DNA from: Dentipellis sp. KUC8613
Lineage: Eukaryota; Basidiomycota; Agaricomycetes; Russulales; Hericiaceae
Assembly (NCBI GenBank): GCA_002286715.1
Contig: NSJX01000039.1
Span: 143,925 to 207,924 of the forward strand
Length of the DNA stretch: 64,000 nucleotides
Direction of reading: 5' to 3'
Below, in pieces: positions 23,041 through 34,530 of this stretch. The position numbers were made by a program, and so were the translations under genes. The notes below the pieces were generated by a model. The model worked only from the letters and a program-made list of their open reading frames with translations. It had not been told where the DNA came from and did not search any database. Numbering within the stretch: the first letter of the stretch is position 1; each line of letters starts with the position of its first letter.

Positions 23041-26000
23041 TCCATTTCATAGCTTGCCAGGATGTTCATATCAGCATAGCGAGGTACTGGCACAAGCGTG
23101 GGGCCTCATGCATTGCATCCCCGTGGACGCGAACGCTAAGACCAAATCCCTCTCAATTGATACTCGATACTTCGAACGGCCTACCAGCTTGCTATTATCT
23201 ACATTAAGCAGCTTAGCCGGTGGTTAATCGTCACGAACGATGTCGTATCATCAGACATCACCTACATGTCTCTGGCCCACACTAGGAGACTCACACTAGG
23301 AGAGCAGCGCGGTCAAGTCCATCCAAGTCGTCACTGTGTCACCTAGCGGCCCGTGTCATCTGTCATTGTCGACAGTTCTGGCCCTCATTCCCACACATCT
23401 TTCATAGGAGCCATCATCAGAGACGAGGCATCGAGTGCGCGAGTTCGGCTGGGCCAGGGGCGGACAAGACCCGACACAAAATTCCCGCTAGGTGGAGAAG
23501 TCAAAGAGCAAAATACTGTCGAAATAAGGTCGAAAGGGAGCCCGCCTCCGCCAGGGCGTAACTCAATATAGGCAACTACGCGATGTTATCGCGCCTACAC
23601 CTCGGCGCGATTCCAATGTTAGTTCGACACGGTTCTCATCACCATGCCTGTTCAAATACGCACCCTCTCGGCTCGAAAACGAGCGACTACGAACAGCAGG
23701 AGTCAAATTCAGTGCTATGTCCTCCCACGAACCCTTCTTCCCTCCGCGCCGCGCCGCTTCTACTCCCTTCGCTTTACTCGCTTCGTCTGCTCCGCCTGCT
23801 GCCGATCTTCAGATTTGCAAGGCCTACGGCCGTGCAGGGTAAACAAGGGACGAGGAGGCGCTATTGCGCAGCAGTGTGGTAAAATATGGCTTGTCTGCGC
23901 TGTATCGCGCGAAGCCGCGCTGCGGTGCATTGTGCCATTCCCGCTACCTATCTGGGATCGTCGTCCCAATGTCGAGCCTCTGCCCAACTGGGTTCGACTT
24001 CACCGCCACGGGATCCATTCAGGCTGAGTAGCCCATCGAATTTGAGGCTACCCCTAAGCCGTGCTTTCACCTTACACCCCGTCCTTCGCCGTTGTGGACG
24101 CTGACCACGTCGCGGATGTGTTTTCACCGCCTGCGCCCTGAGCGCGATGCCCTTCTTCCACCTCACAGCGCCGTTTTCTTGACCTTCCTTTTGTTGCTCG
24201 CCGAAGTCATGTCATGCATGTACGTTATACATCCAGCTCACGGGCACTCACGCAGCGGCGGGAGCACGCATATCACATTGTTAGACGGCGCAGGTATGAG
24301 TGGCATCTCGCCGGACGGACCGGCTCTGCTGGTACCTTTGGCCTTCATCATGCAACTATCCACGCCAATAGCCGATCTTCATGTTCCCACGTCAGTCGGT
24401 CCTTTGCAACGTTGAGTCGTTTTTTCCGAAGATCTCAACATCCCACCCTTGGCTGCTATCGCTCACATATGTTAATACGTCCTCCGACATCCTCGTTGCC
24501 TTGGGGCATTACTTTTGGCGCCCCTTTATTGCCTTCTCGCGTTATCCTGTCGCTTTCGGGGGTTATGCCGGTGCTTTCGGGGCCTTACTGCGTCAATCTC
24601 AGGCACGATCTCGTCCCCTTTGGAGGCTGTCCTCGGGCGCTATCTCGCGGGCTATTCCGCTGACCCGCTTGGGATACCGCTCTGTTTACGAGATAGGGAC
24701 TGCAGCCCCCGATTCAGTCCTGACTCCAGTCTACCACAGAATGTGCCGCCGGCAGCAACCTTGGAAAGTCGGCCTCGGACGCTTTGGCAGGCCATCCACG
24801 ATAGCGCAGGATTGACAGCAGAGTCGCAACAGTTGGTGAGTGGGACGGCCTTGCTGCAGATCGGATGGACGCTGCCGGTGAGAGTGGCCATATATTCACA
24901 CCTGCCAATTCCAGCCAGGTCGCTCATCGTGCATCTCAGGCCATTGTACCCAGCTTGGGTGTGCCTTCGAGGTCTTCCCGTACTTCACGAGGAACCATCC
25001 TCGTCGCACGGCACATGACCCCTTACAGCTGTTTAGAGATCGATAGACCTCGTCGACAACTTTTTGCATAGTTGCGTGTCACAGGTTTCGCGCCCCGATT
25101 GAAGCCGTCGATGCCGCCGTGCGTGTCTGCCCATGCCGGTCGCAAAAGTCAGTAGGCGGAGCATGGAACTCTCCGAGCGCTCCTGATACGCGACTGTGCG
25201 AAAGAATTCTCGTGCGGTCTATCGAGCTCTAAACAACAGCTGTATGACATACGAGTGTCCCAGGGTTTTACATTTGGACCCAGCACTGAACAGCAGCCTC
25301 ATGGGATCGTCGGTCCGTCCGCGGCCCGCGTCAAAGCGCCTTGTCGATTCCTCATGCTGTACGTTTACTTGCGCCTATAGGCTGTCGCTAGCATCATCAA
25401 CTCTTCAGTATATACCGACCGGGAAGGAGCAAGAGCGTGCGGAAGGGGTCGGATGTAGAAGTTGGACAGTGTACCGTGCAGCACGACTGCAGCATTGTTG
25501 ATAGTCTCCTCACGTACCTTTGTATTGACATCGGATGCATCTTCCCGATTGATGGCTCAGACATGTCAGCGAGCCTCTGCAGCGTGGAGTGATCACAGCC
25601 CCGTAGACCGCTCCCGAAAGCTGCCAGTTCATAACAAAAGCAATCATATACACCTGGCATCGCCTAATATTGGCCTCACAGCTTCATAATCCAACATACT
25701 AATAGTCGAAGGGATAACACGGAGATGTACAGACGCCAAAATTGGATATAGTTGGGAAAAGAAAAGGGAAGGGAGGGACGGAAGGGGGCGGATATGTGCC
25801 AGGAAGGCTGGAAGTTGTGGCGAAACCCCAACGGAAACATCCAGACCATACCATCCCAGCGGTCTCGCAGCACAGGAAGTAATAAGGATAAACATGGACC
25901 CTAGGATTGCACATAAACCAAAGCTGCAAAAAGACGCCTTCAGTATCAAGATAGTCAACATCTATGATCATTGAATCCTCACGACAGTAAAGCGAAGTAA

Positions 26001-27195
26001 AGCGACCTCCCTTCTCAATCCTTGCAACCTACAGCTCGTCTGTCCTCAATGGCAACGCCGCCGAGAACTTCAGCCCAGGACATTTGGATGGCGATAAGCG
26101 CGTTGCGCATCCTGATGGCGACTCGATAGGCACTATGGCTAATGTATATAGACGTTGCCCCGTTCTTGACCGCCGCATTCTTTATTTTGGCCATATCCGC
26201 TCACAGGCCATCGAGCATAGGCTAGGTAAGATACAAGTTAGTAACTATATGCGCTAGGACCAACAATGACCGCTCACGCTCACGACAGCTAGAGCCCCGT
26301 CCACACCATCCGAGACCTTATCCAAGTTAGCTTGGCTTTCCGAGACGTCGCTGATGCTGAGCGCTGAGCAGCTGGTTAGCTGGCTGATAGCAGCCTAAGT
26401 CACTCGAGCTCCAACTCCTTGATTGTCACATGAAGCGGCCAGATCTAAAAACAGACAATAATATGGGCACGCATTTGCATCCGCACTTCTGTGGGTCCAC
26501 GGGAAGTATCGGAGTTTCAATATTGCCTGAGAAGGAAGGCGACATCGTGAAGAGGAAAGCATCATGAAAGCCTACCCGCCGAGGACTACAGAACCTCGCT
26601 GGAAAGGCAAGTTTTGAAGCGCGCAGCCTGAAATGCACGAGAGATTTGGATGAGATAGAAGCTTACGCGGATCCAAGATTGGCGTGTTGCACCGTGCGGC
26701 GTGGTGCCGCGATGAGGGTCGTTCCCCGTGAACCTCACCCGACAAAAGATTCCACATGTATCATCATACACGTAAATGAAACGAGGCGGCTTCAAATGGC
26801 ACGTCTGGACTCTTCTAGGCTGTATTAGACTGCCACATTACCGCCAAAAACAACGGCGATGGCATCTAAGCGCTGGGCGAGCTCAGATGGCCGCGGTAAG
26901 GCAGAAGGGCGCGTGCAACGTGGCGCGAGGAAAGCGTCCAACTGCGTCAATCGATGCGACAGCCAGTTGCGCAGTGATATTGGGGGCCAGGTGTTGATAA
27001 CGACAATATGAGAGCCTTCATGAACTCGCCCCGGCCGTGCGTCACCAGCTCTTAGCGGGCCAGAAGACGCCGTCACCAACGGCCTCGTGCTAGGCTTCGC
27101 GACCTATCTCCGTTCAGCCACACGGCTCATATAACTGACGCATCCCAACCAGATCCCCGCGTCCCCCGCACCCCACCCTGTACAACTTGCTCGCC
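23041..27195. other. Gene-poor stretch
   Basis: About 4 kb without a gene I can support. Frames of 100-167 codons (for example 24515-25018, plus) are Ser/Pro/Leu/Arg-rich, without motifs or codon consistency. The last part holds the promoter of the gene at 27196. Confidence 0.45.
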
Positions 27196-29135
27196 ATGGC
27201 GCCCAGACCCACCGCGGACAACGCAAAAGGGCATGAATGCAACGACGCCTTCCCTCCGCTCCCGGCGCCTCCACAGGTCGCCGTCGACAAAGGCAAGCCA
27301 AAGACATGGTGGCAGGAGTGGGACGCACACGAGAGTGAGTACGAGAACGTCTACGATCCGTGCGTGGTTCTCTTTTTCGACGTGTGCTGCATACTTATCC
27401 TAGTACTCGATAGCAACCTCTCGCGCGTCGACCGTCTCGTTCAAGCAAGTTCTGACTTTCGCGACTGGAAACTGTGGCCTAAGCAGGAAACTGCACATAG
27501 GCTCAATATTGCCTGGGATAGGGTACGTGGGCCATGTTGCGATGTCTGGCGCGCTTTCCTGACTCCGGAGGACTAGTTCCGCTTCTATGTCGGGCTCTTG
27601 GACAGCCCGAATAGCAACTCCAAGAAACGAGCGCTTATCGAAGCCAAGACGGATGAACAGCCGCAGAACCAGCGCGAGGAGAAGGACATCCGCATGGACA
27701 ACTTCCTGAACGACCCCGAGCTGTGCATGCGTATCTTCTTCTCGTCCTATTTCCGCGAAAAGGGGTTCATCTGGTACATCTCTCGTTCTGACTGCCGAGT
27801 TTCCAGCTAATCTCTTCTCCTTTTCGGTGCAGGAGCGAGGGCTGCTGCCTCGAAATTCCCAAGCTCGTCTCGCACTTCCTGCGCTACCTCCTGCGCTGCT
27901 GCGTGTTCCCAGAGCCCGGGCACGAGGAGTCGCTTCGACGCACGTCCCAGATTGCCGACAGGGCACAGATCGAGCTCCCGCTGACGCGCGCGATTGCCAA
28001 CGCCGTCACGGACGAGTTCCACGACGCATGCCGGCAGTGCTGGGGCACGCGCAGGGAGCTGTTCAACTGGGACGGCTTGGAGTGGCCGAAGGACGACGAC
28101 AAGATAGACGTCGCCGAGCGGGTCGCCAAGAGGCAGAAGGCAAATATCAGCAGCGCCCCGTTCGATGCGGCTGCCGCGTCCGTCGTCAGTAACGCCGCGT
28201 CCCAGCCAATCCTGCTCAACCAGAATGCCATCCCCGAGTCCGTCTCTGCCGGTGGGTGGGGCAAGCCCGGGAACGGCAGCTGGGGCAACCCATCCGCTTG
28301 GGGCGCAGACAGCACCTGGGGCAACCCGTCCGCCTGGGGGGCAGACAACACCTGGGGCAACCCGTCCGCCTGGGGGGCAGACAACACCTGGGGCAACCCG
28401 TCCGCCTGGGGCGCAGACAACACCTGGGGCAACCCGTCCGCCTGGGGCGCAGACGAGAGCGCAGACGGCGCACTCGCTGCAAGGACGAGCGGTTCCGGCT
28501 GGGGAGACGCTGGGAACGCCACGATGCCTGTGGTGTGGGATGGCGACGACAACAACGACAACGACGACAACGTTGGGAATGAGACGGCACCCTGGGCCCG
28601 CCCGCCGCCAACGCTCATTGGGCTGCTCGGCCCGACGGCGCTCCCGCTCACGCACGAGCCGGGCGTTGTGGAGTGGTCCATGCGCCGCATCGTCAGCCTG
28701 CACCCGCCGCTACCGCCGCGCGTGCCCGAGAGCGGGCCTGACGCGGTCGAGGAGGCGCTCGAGCGCCGCTTTGGGCGCGTCGTGTTTGCGCCGTGGTTGG
28801 GCTGGGATAAGAGTGAGAAGTCGGATATCTGGAAGCCGGTGATTCCAACTACAAGTAAGGGCGCGGTGGTTTCGGGGGAGGATGCAGGGCGTGCGATGGA
28901 GGTGAAGGGTGCGGTGCGGCTGCACAATCCGTTGAAGGATGAGATCACGGTGCTCGTGATGCCTGAGATTGTGGACTTGCTGTCCGTCGGCATGGGCCTC
29001 GGGGCCCACTGGATTGAGCTTGCGAGGCAGGAGGGGGTACCATCGGGCGACCCGAAGGGGAAGAGGAAGGAACGCCCACGGTATTGGTATATCGAACAGA
29101 CGATGCACGTCATGCCGAGCTACTATATTGAGTAG
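27196..29135 (+). CDS. Hypothetical protein with WGNPSAWGAD repeats, four exons
   Basis: A fully resolved model: exons 27196-27334, 27404-27522, 27577-27773 and 27833-29135. The three introns (69, 54 and 59 bases) have GTGAGT, GTACGT and GTACAT donors. All phases agree and the total is 585 residues. A TAG that seems to break the second exon is the intron 2 acceptor. The protein starts MAPRPTADNAKG and has a Trp/Phe/Leu-rich N-terminal half (AWDRFRFYVGLLDSP, FFSSYFREKGFIW, PKLVSHFLRYLLRCC). Five tandem 12-residue units WGNPSAWGADNT follow at about residues 302-360, then an Asp/Asn linker, then a C-terminal domain ending MHVMPSYYIE. The fold and function are unknown to me; it looks like a mushroom-specific family. 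Trp/Gly repeats suggest a disordered, possibly protein-binding linker, which is inference. Confidence 0.8.
28281..28460 (+). repeat. 36-base in-frame coding tandem repeat
   Basis: Five units of 36 bases (the last is partial), nearly identical at the DNA level, each encoding WGNPSAWGAD plus two linker residues. Confidence 0.92.
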
Positions 29136-29894
29136 AGCGGCTTGCATGCATCTGATTTTTGTTCTACGGTATGTTTTCAGATTTCTGCTCACTTCCAAAG
29201 AGATTGATCTTCTCGAGGCAAGTGATGGTCGAGTTCGACACCCCGCAACCTTCGTAGCACGCACGCTTCCCTCGTTATCACCTCTGCCTGGCTTCTTCTT
29301 CTCATTCCATCATTGCCCCTTGCCCGTTCTCGCCATATCCTACCTGTAGACCTCACCACCAGCATGCCCTAATCACGTATATCGCGCCGGTTCAACATAC
29401 CTTCCTCGTTCCCAGCGCTGTTGTTCCCGTTGTACTCATCGCGGCCAACGCGTGCCCTTCTCCCTTTTTTAGGTATTTTTGCTCTTTTTTGCGCTATTGC
29501 TCTGCCCCGCGAGTCCGTGGCTCTTACCCTGCGACTCGGATTCTCTTAGCTATATAACGTACATTTACAGTAACCGATCTTCTTTTATCAGCCCCGGAAG
29601 TCTTTGATATGTTTGATGAGCGCGACACAACTCTCCCAAGAGAATTTCACACGCAGACATATGCGTTTGCGAGATCGCTGATGACTTGGGGTCCCGGTCC
29701 GTAATTCAATTCCATTGGCTTGCGATACTCGGAGTCCATGGCGTGTAGAATCATCTGTGCCGCGACGGCGTGATCTCGCTTCAGCCCGAGAAATTAGAAC
29801 GGCACGTAAAACAGCCACATGTGGGACGCGGCGAACTCAAACTCATCGATGTGAAGTCTTCACAGACACCTGTTCCTCACCCAACCCTCCAGCA
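29136..29894. other. Intergenic region
   Basis: This is the 3' flank of the repeat-protein gene and the 5' flank of the next one. A TATATAA word lies at about 29552 in an AT-richer stretch and could belong to a core promoter. Nothing else is recognisable. Confidence 0.4.
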
Positions 29895-30722
29895 ATGAGG
29901 GAAAAGTATCCCCCTGCCACCTCCCGGCGCAGCTCTCCATCGCCCCGCCAGCCACCGCGCCGCTCACGCCAGCCACTGCGCCTCTCCCGCCAGCTACCGC
30001 AGCCCAAGCAGAATTACAAGGGGTACACGTTCTTTGAGGTCCGCCTGAATCGCTCGGACGAGCCCCACCTTAAAATTGGCTACGAGAAAGCTGTGGAGTG
30101 CGGTTATTTCGGCAATAGCAAACTCCTATTGGACTGGCCCGCCAGCAACAATAGAACAAAGACGGCCACTTTCATCGAGTCCGAGGACTGGGATGGCAGC
30201 CAGTTCAACGCCGACTCTGACGACGACTACCACAGCGACGACGACTACAGCAGCGACGACGACATGGGAGGGCCGAGGATTCATAGCGCTTTCCCGTGGC
30301 CTCCGACAGCCATCTCTTCCCAAAATGCGACGATGCGACCCCTTCCTCAAGCTTCGACGGATGGGAGTGCCAGCATGGGCGTCGATGCTCGGGGATCCGA
30401 CAGGGATACGTTTTCCGCCACTATGGGACCGCAGACCCGGCCGTCGAACATAGAGGTCGGACGGCGCTACAGGGAAACGTATCGCCGGGATGACTGTCGA
30501 CGTCAGCGCATGGGTAAAAGCAGCTCGCAGAGGCTCGACCACTTATCCTCTTCCCCAATTCGCGCGTCTTCGTCGCGCCGCTGGAGCCCTGAAGCTTCGC
30601 ATCGTCGCCTGCGATTGCCACGCTCTCACTCGCAGAGCCGTGATCCCGAGAGCCACCATCGCCCTTGGAACCGATCTCGTTCGCGCTCACCCCCCACGCG
30701 TGGAAAGCGAGCCGTAGACTAA
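29895..30722 (+). CDS. Acidic and RS-rich hypothetical protein
   Basis: The ATG at 29895 (MREKYPPATSRRSSPSPRQ) opens an intron-free frame of 275 residues to a TAA at 30720. The frame is open upstream to 29715, but the added part looks non-coding. Parts in order: a basic Ser/Pro/Arg-rich N-terminus; a short globular-looking segment (NYKGYTFFEVRLNRSDEPHL); an Asp/Ser cluster (DSDDDYHSDDDYSSDDDMGG, about residues 125-145); and a C-terminal tail rich in Arg-Ser and Ser-Arg pairs (RSRSRSPPTRGKRAVD). Alternating acidic and RS-type regions are typical of nuclear RNA-processing proteins. No RNA-recognition motif is visible, so no function is assigned. Real expression is likely but unproven. Confidence 0.5.
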   Translation: MREKYPPATSRRSSPSPRQPPRRSRQPLRLSRQLPQPKQNYKGYTFFEVRLNRSDEPHLKIGYEKAVECGYFGNSKLLLDWPASNNRTKTATFIESEDWDGSQFNADSDDDYHSDDDYSSDDDMGGPRIHSAFPWPPTAISSQNATMRPLPQASTDGSASMGVDARGSDRDTFSATMGPQTRPSNIEVGRRYRETYRRDDCRRQRMGKSSSQRLDHLSSSPIRASSSRRWSPEASHRRLRLPRSHSQSRDPESHHRPWNRSRSRSPPTRGKRAVD

Positions 30723-32116
30723 GTGGCAACCGAGTATGATCCCACCCATTCATTCTTTCATTCATGTGCATTAGTGGTGACAAATGCCCTTCATAGGCTC
30801 ATCTCCTCATGCCTTGCGATACTGGTGTTGAAACCGTCGGACGGCTGCGTGTCGGACGTCTCGCAGCGACCGGCGTGTTCACCCGACAAGGCACAGCGCG
30901 GCAGGTGCTATACATCTTACCTTCATTCTATTATCCTCCCCATTCACAATACGCGCGTTTCTGTGCTCTTTTGTTCCATCACGGGTTCCGCCTTTTGGTT
31001 TCATCGCACTGTTTCCGAACGATCTACCTCTTGCTATGGCCACCTACTATTTTCGCTTGTCTCGTATTACGGCCTTTGTCTGCACCAACAAATATTCACT
31101 CCCTTCACCGTGTCCCTTCCCCAGCACACTTCTGTGCCCTATTATTTCAGTTTTGATTCTCCCATCACGTTATGTTGCTGCCGACAGCCCTCAGCTGCCG
31201 CTGCATGCAGGCTCGTCAGCCGCCTGTGTCCTGTCTTAGCGTCACTAACCAAGCCCAGCCCAATACGGCCTTTCTCCTGTTCTTCCAATCTGAGCGATGC
31301 CTGTTTACCCGCAATAAATAATCGGGCTGACTCACAACTGCCTATGCTAGGCCAGTTCATTACCCACGGTCAGATCTTCGATCCGGGGCTGTGGCACCAG
31401 GACCCACAATATGCTCCGATTGGTACTCCGATTGATACCGATCGGGGGCAAATTTAATTGCCATCTCGCCTTGTTCCGCGTGTTGCTACCTGACCGCCTG
31501 CAGCAAAGCCGGAAGGATCACCTACTTGCTGGTTCTCGCGTTTCGAAGGCTGGCGAACCCGCCGTTTCAAAAATGAGCATCCTCAAAGGAAAGACTTCTC
31601 GCTCGACTCACAGAGAAGCCTGGGGCCACTTTTCCATCGCTCGGGCTGGTCGGCTTAACTCTGCATATTCGGCGTTCGCAATGCGATAGAGCACTTGAAT
31701 GATCTTCGGAAGCGGCACATAATCTTGTCACATACCCTCGTTCAGCACGTTCCAAGTTCACCTGCTCCCTTTCAGGCCTGTAATCGCAATCTGAGGAGCC
31801 GTCTTCCTCGAGGCTTCCTGCTGTGTTGCATCGCATTATCTTCGAGTTTGCGGTGCGTCTTGCTTCTGCTAACCTCGTCGTGCATCACCACCCCTCTCTA
31901 CGTCGGCTGATAGATCGATACACGTTTTCTCGTCTCGATCCAAGGCAGCTTCTCCTCTTTGCGTACGCATCGATGGAAGAAATGGCACGGCTCCGTGCCT
32001 TGCTGCATCGGCATTGTACCCCTTTTCAAGGCAGATAAATGGGCACAGTAATCAGCTTGCAGGCCTCGCATATCCTCTCCACGGCTCCAACCTTTGCTCT
32101 CATAGCCCTCCTTAGC
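30723..32116. other. No supported gene
   Basis: A 244-codon frame begins right after the previous stop with a GTG and is Ser/Cys/Leu-rich. Its composition looks accidental and no motif is present. I regard the stretch as 3' flank and intergenic DNA. Confidence 0.4.
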
Positions 32117-32740
32117 ATGTCTCGCCCTCAGGTAAGTATCTGCCGCCATGTTCTCTCAATATCGCCTTTGTCTTACCCCGTCCTTCTATTGAGTCGCTGT
32201 TGGCAGTTATATTGATGCGCGCCTCGTACTCGGAGAATCCGGCGCTTGGCACCTACACCTGTCTCTTCAGCGCCGAATTCATAAGAAACAGCGGCAACAG
32301 GAACAACAGGGGCGTAAGACGCGACGGGACCATAGGAAGCAGTGGGGGCCCAGGAAACAGCGGGGGTGCAGGAGACAGTGGAGGCGCAGGAAGTAGCAGG
32401 GGCCCGGGAAGTAGTGGGGGCCCAGGAACCTCTGGGGAAGGGGTCAGCCTCGGCGACCTCGACTTCATGGTGGATTACTTGTGCTGGAAGGCCAGAAGGC
32501 TGGATCGGCAGATGATGATCGTACGTTGACCCGTCGTCTCAATCAGACCCACGCTGACATAGCATGTCGCCTCCGCAGGTACGGTCTCTCATCATAGCCC
32601 TATACTTGATGGCCGCCGTGCTCATCGCCCTGTGCTATGGGGGAGAGGCCATTGCTTTGGGGAATGCGCGTCTGAGAAAGATCCGGGCGTTTGTTCTTCA
32701 AGGTTTCAGGGAGCTGCTCAGGCGTTTTGCATCTAAATGA
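32117..32740 (+). CDS. Small Gly/Ser-rich membrane protein, three exons
   Basis: Exon 1 is a mini-exon (32117-32131, MSRPQ). Intron 32132-32193 has GTAAGT and ATTGAG ends. Exon 2 runs 32194-32520, intron 32521-32578 has GTACGT and CCGCAG ends, and exon 3 runs 32579-32740 with a TGA stop. Both junctions are phase 0 and the product is 167 residues. The N-terminus is mildly hydrophobic (SLLAVILMRASYSENP). A Gly/Ser/Asn-rich linker of about 45 residues follows (units such as SSGGPG, SGGAGD), then a helical segment LGDLDFMVDYLCWKARRLDR. Next comes a probable membrane helix (VRSLIIALYLMAAVLIALCY), and the tail is basic and amphipathic. I do not recognise the family. A single-pass tail-anchored-like topology is inferred from hydrophobicity alone. 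Confidence 0.65.
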
Positions 32741-33579
32741 CGTTTCTTAGAGCTCTGTTGTCCCCTGTTTATCGGCACAGTATGCTCTCCTCTAACCCTT
32801 GTCGAGTGAGTGAGTGAGTGAGTGAGCGAGTGAGCGAGCGAGCGAGCGACACAGCCCGCCACTCCATATGTCTCTCAGTGAAAGGAGCGAGCTATAGGGT
32901 TGTGTATTGAGTAATTAGTGGTGGCTACGACATACAACGCCCATTGCAAGAGCAGTGCTACAAGGTGAAGACCATGTCAACAAGGTGCTGTAGGCCCCAT
33001 TGGCGACATTCCATGAAACTCGTGAGCGTGCAGAGATCGCTATGCACAAGCCAGATGTCCCTGATCCACCTCCATCGGCTCCCCGTTTCGAGTGGCCGCC
33101 TTCACGATATTCATAGGCCCATCGGCGAGGACGTTCAGCTGCAGATAATGTCCGCATCCACACAGAGAGCGGCGGTAACACAGTGCTATGCGTCTGCTAT
33201 GTAGCACACGTGCCCCAGCGTCGGCCTAATTTTTTGGCGACTGTTATGGAAGCGTCCCTGTTGCTATGAACTTACAACAGTGAGCCAGAGATATGCATTT
33301 GCGCGGAGACGCAGAGTCGGAGATTCCACCAATCGCAGTGGACTTCCGTCGGAAGAGAAGAGCAGGGCATTGTAGGAAGCAAATTGACTCATGATGGGAT
33401 TAGTGCTCGAAAGAGTGCTTAGGAGAAAGGAGCGGGTCAGACTGAGGAAGTCACGTACTCGAGTACGGTTTGGGCCGACGAGGCGTCTAAGTAACAAGTA
33501 CAAACAACGACCGACGTGGCGTTGAAGTGGGGCGGCCTTGTCTGCCTTGTACACACTCGTGACGCCGGAGGCGTGCATG
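32741..33579. other. Intergenic with GAGT/GAGC microsatellite
   Basis: A tetranucleotide run (GAGT)n passing into (GAGC)n lies at about 32803-32849. The rest shows no gene. Confidence 0.5.
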
Positions 33580-34530
33580 CATCTGCTGGCCGTCAAGACT
33601 CGCTCGCACTCGGTGGTCACACTCTGCGCGAGCAGGTCGGGTCTGTTTCTTCGCCTCAGCGACTTTGTTGGCTGTCAGGACTCGCTCGCACTTGTGGAAA
33701 CACTCTGCGCGAGCAGGTCGGGCCTCTGGCTTTCATTTTTACACCTACATCTCTCGAGACACCGCAGTCGTGGCACCAGGCGTTGAATCATGTCACCTTT
33801 GCCGCCCAGGCAGGCAGAAGACTCCGAAGACGGCCATATGTATCCTCACGTGCTTCATCTCTGTTTACTTCGTCGGCAGATTTTCCCTAGGGCCGTTCGC
33901 GTAAGATTCGGAGGACGCACCGGACACGGAGATGATGAATATGGGGGCAGCAGGGTACAGAAGGCATGATTTGACAGATTCTGTCGATGCCCTAGGTGTG
34001 TTTCATTTGCATCGCTCTCGTTCGTCTCGCTCATGCTGTTTTGCTTGGCCGTGTTGCGCCGGCTGCTGCTTGGTCGATAGGAGCTCTCAGCGCCCTCTTC
34101 AGACGAGGAGTGTGTAAAGCATCGCGCCATGCTAACGGCATCAAGAATTTTGCCCTTCCCGACTTGCTAGGCCGCTACGATTGCGACATGCAAGAGCACC
34201 GACTCCAACGTGCATGCTCTCGGACATCACGCGTAGGAAGTTGATTGTGCGTCTCGACATGCACAGAGCTTCGCCCGGCTTGAAGACGATTGACATCGTG
34301 ACAATCCCGAAGTGAGTGCTCTCTTTCGTAATTTCCGCATTGGACGTCATGTCATTTCAGAGACTGCTCGGCGGTTTGTCAATTGTAGCAAATACACGCT
34401 CATATTCTTGTACCACGTCTGTCGATTCATTGTTAGAAGCCATGAGGGATGGCATCCCTGAGGAGGTGGGGCCCCAAGACAAACAGCGAGGGTAAGGATG
34501 TAGATGTCCGAGAGGCGTAAGTAACTTTGG
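33580..34530 (+). pseudogene. Degenerate segment, paralogue B
   Basis: A copy of the segment at 21960-23040. It contains two tandem versions of an approximately 85-base unit that includes GACTCGCTCGCAC and CACTCTGCGCGAGCAGGTCG (ending near 33643 and 33722). After these, shared blocks appear in the same order as in copy A: a GGCAGCAGG stretch, GATTGCGACATGCA, a translated LKTIDIVTIP stretch, and an AAGTAACTT/AAGTAATT donor-like end. No intact frame or recognisable domain remains. Confidence 0.45.

Noticed and set aside
23041..27195. Possible LINE or LTR retrotransposon in the empty 4-kb stretch
   Set aside because: No reverse transcriptase, RNase H, integrase or gag motif, and no terminal repeats are visible.
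27574..27576. In-frame TAG that appears to truncate the W/G-repeat protein gene
   Set aside because: It is the last three bases of a 54-base intron (27523-27576, GTACGT...CTAG); splicing restores the frame exactly.
30723..31457. 244-codon open frame directly after the RS-rich gene
   Set aside because: It starts with GTG, has a Ser/Cys/Leu composition typical of non-coding translation, and shows no motif or splice partner.
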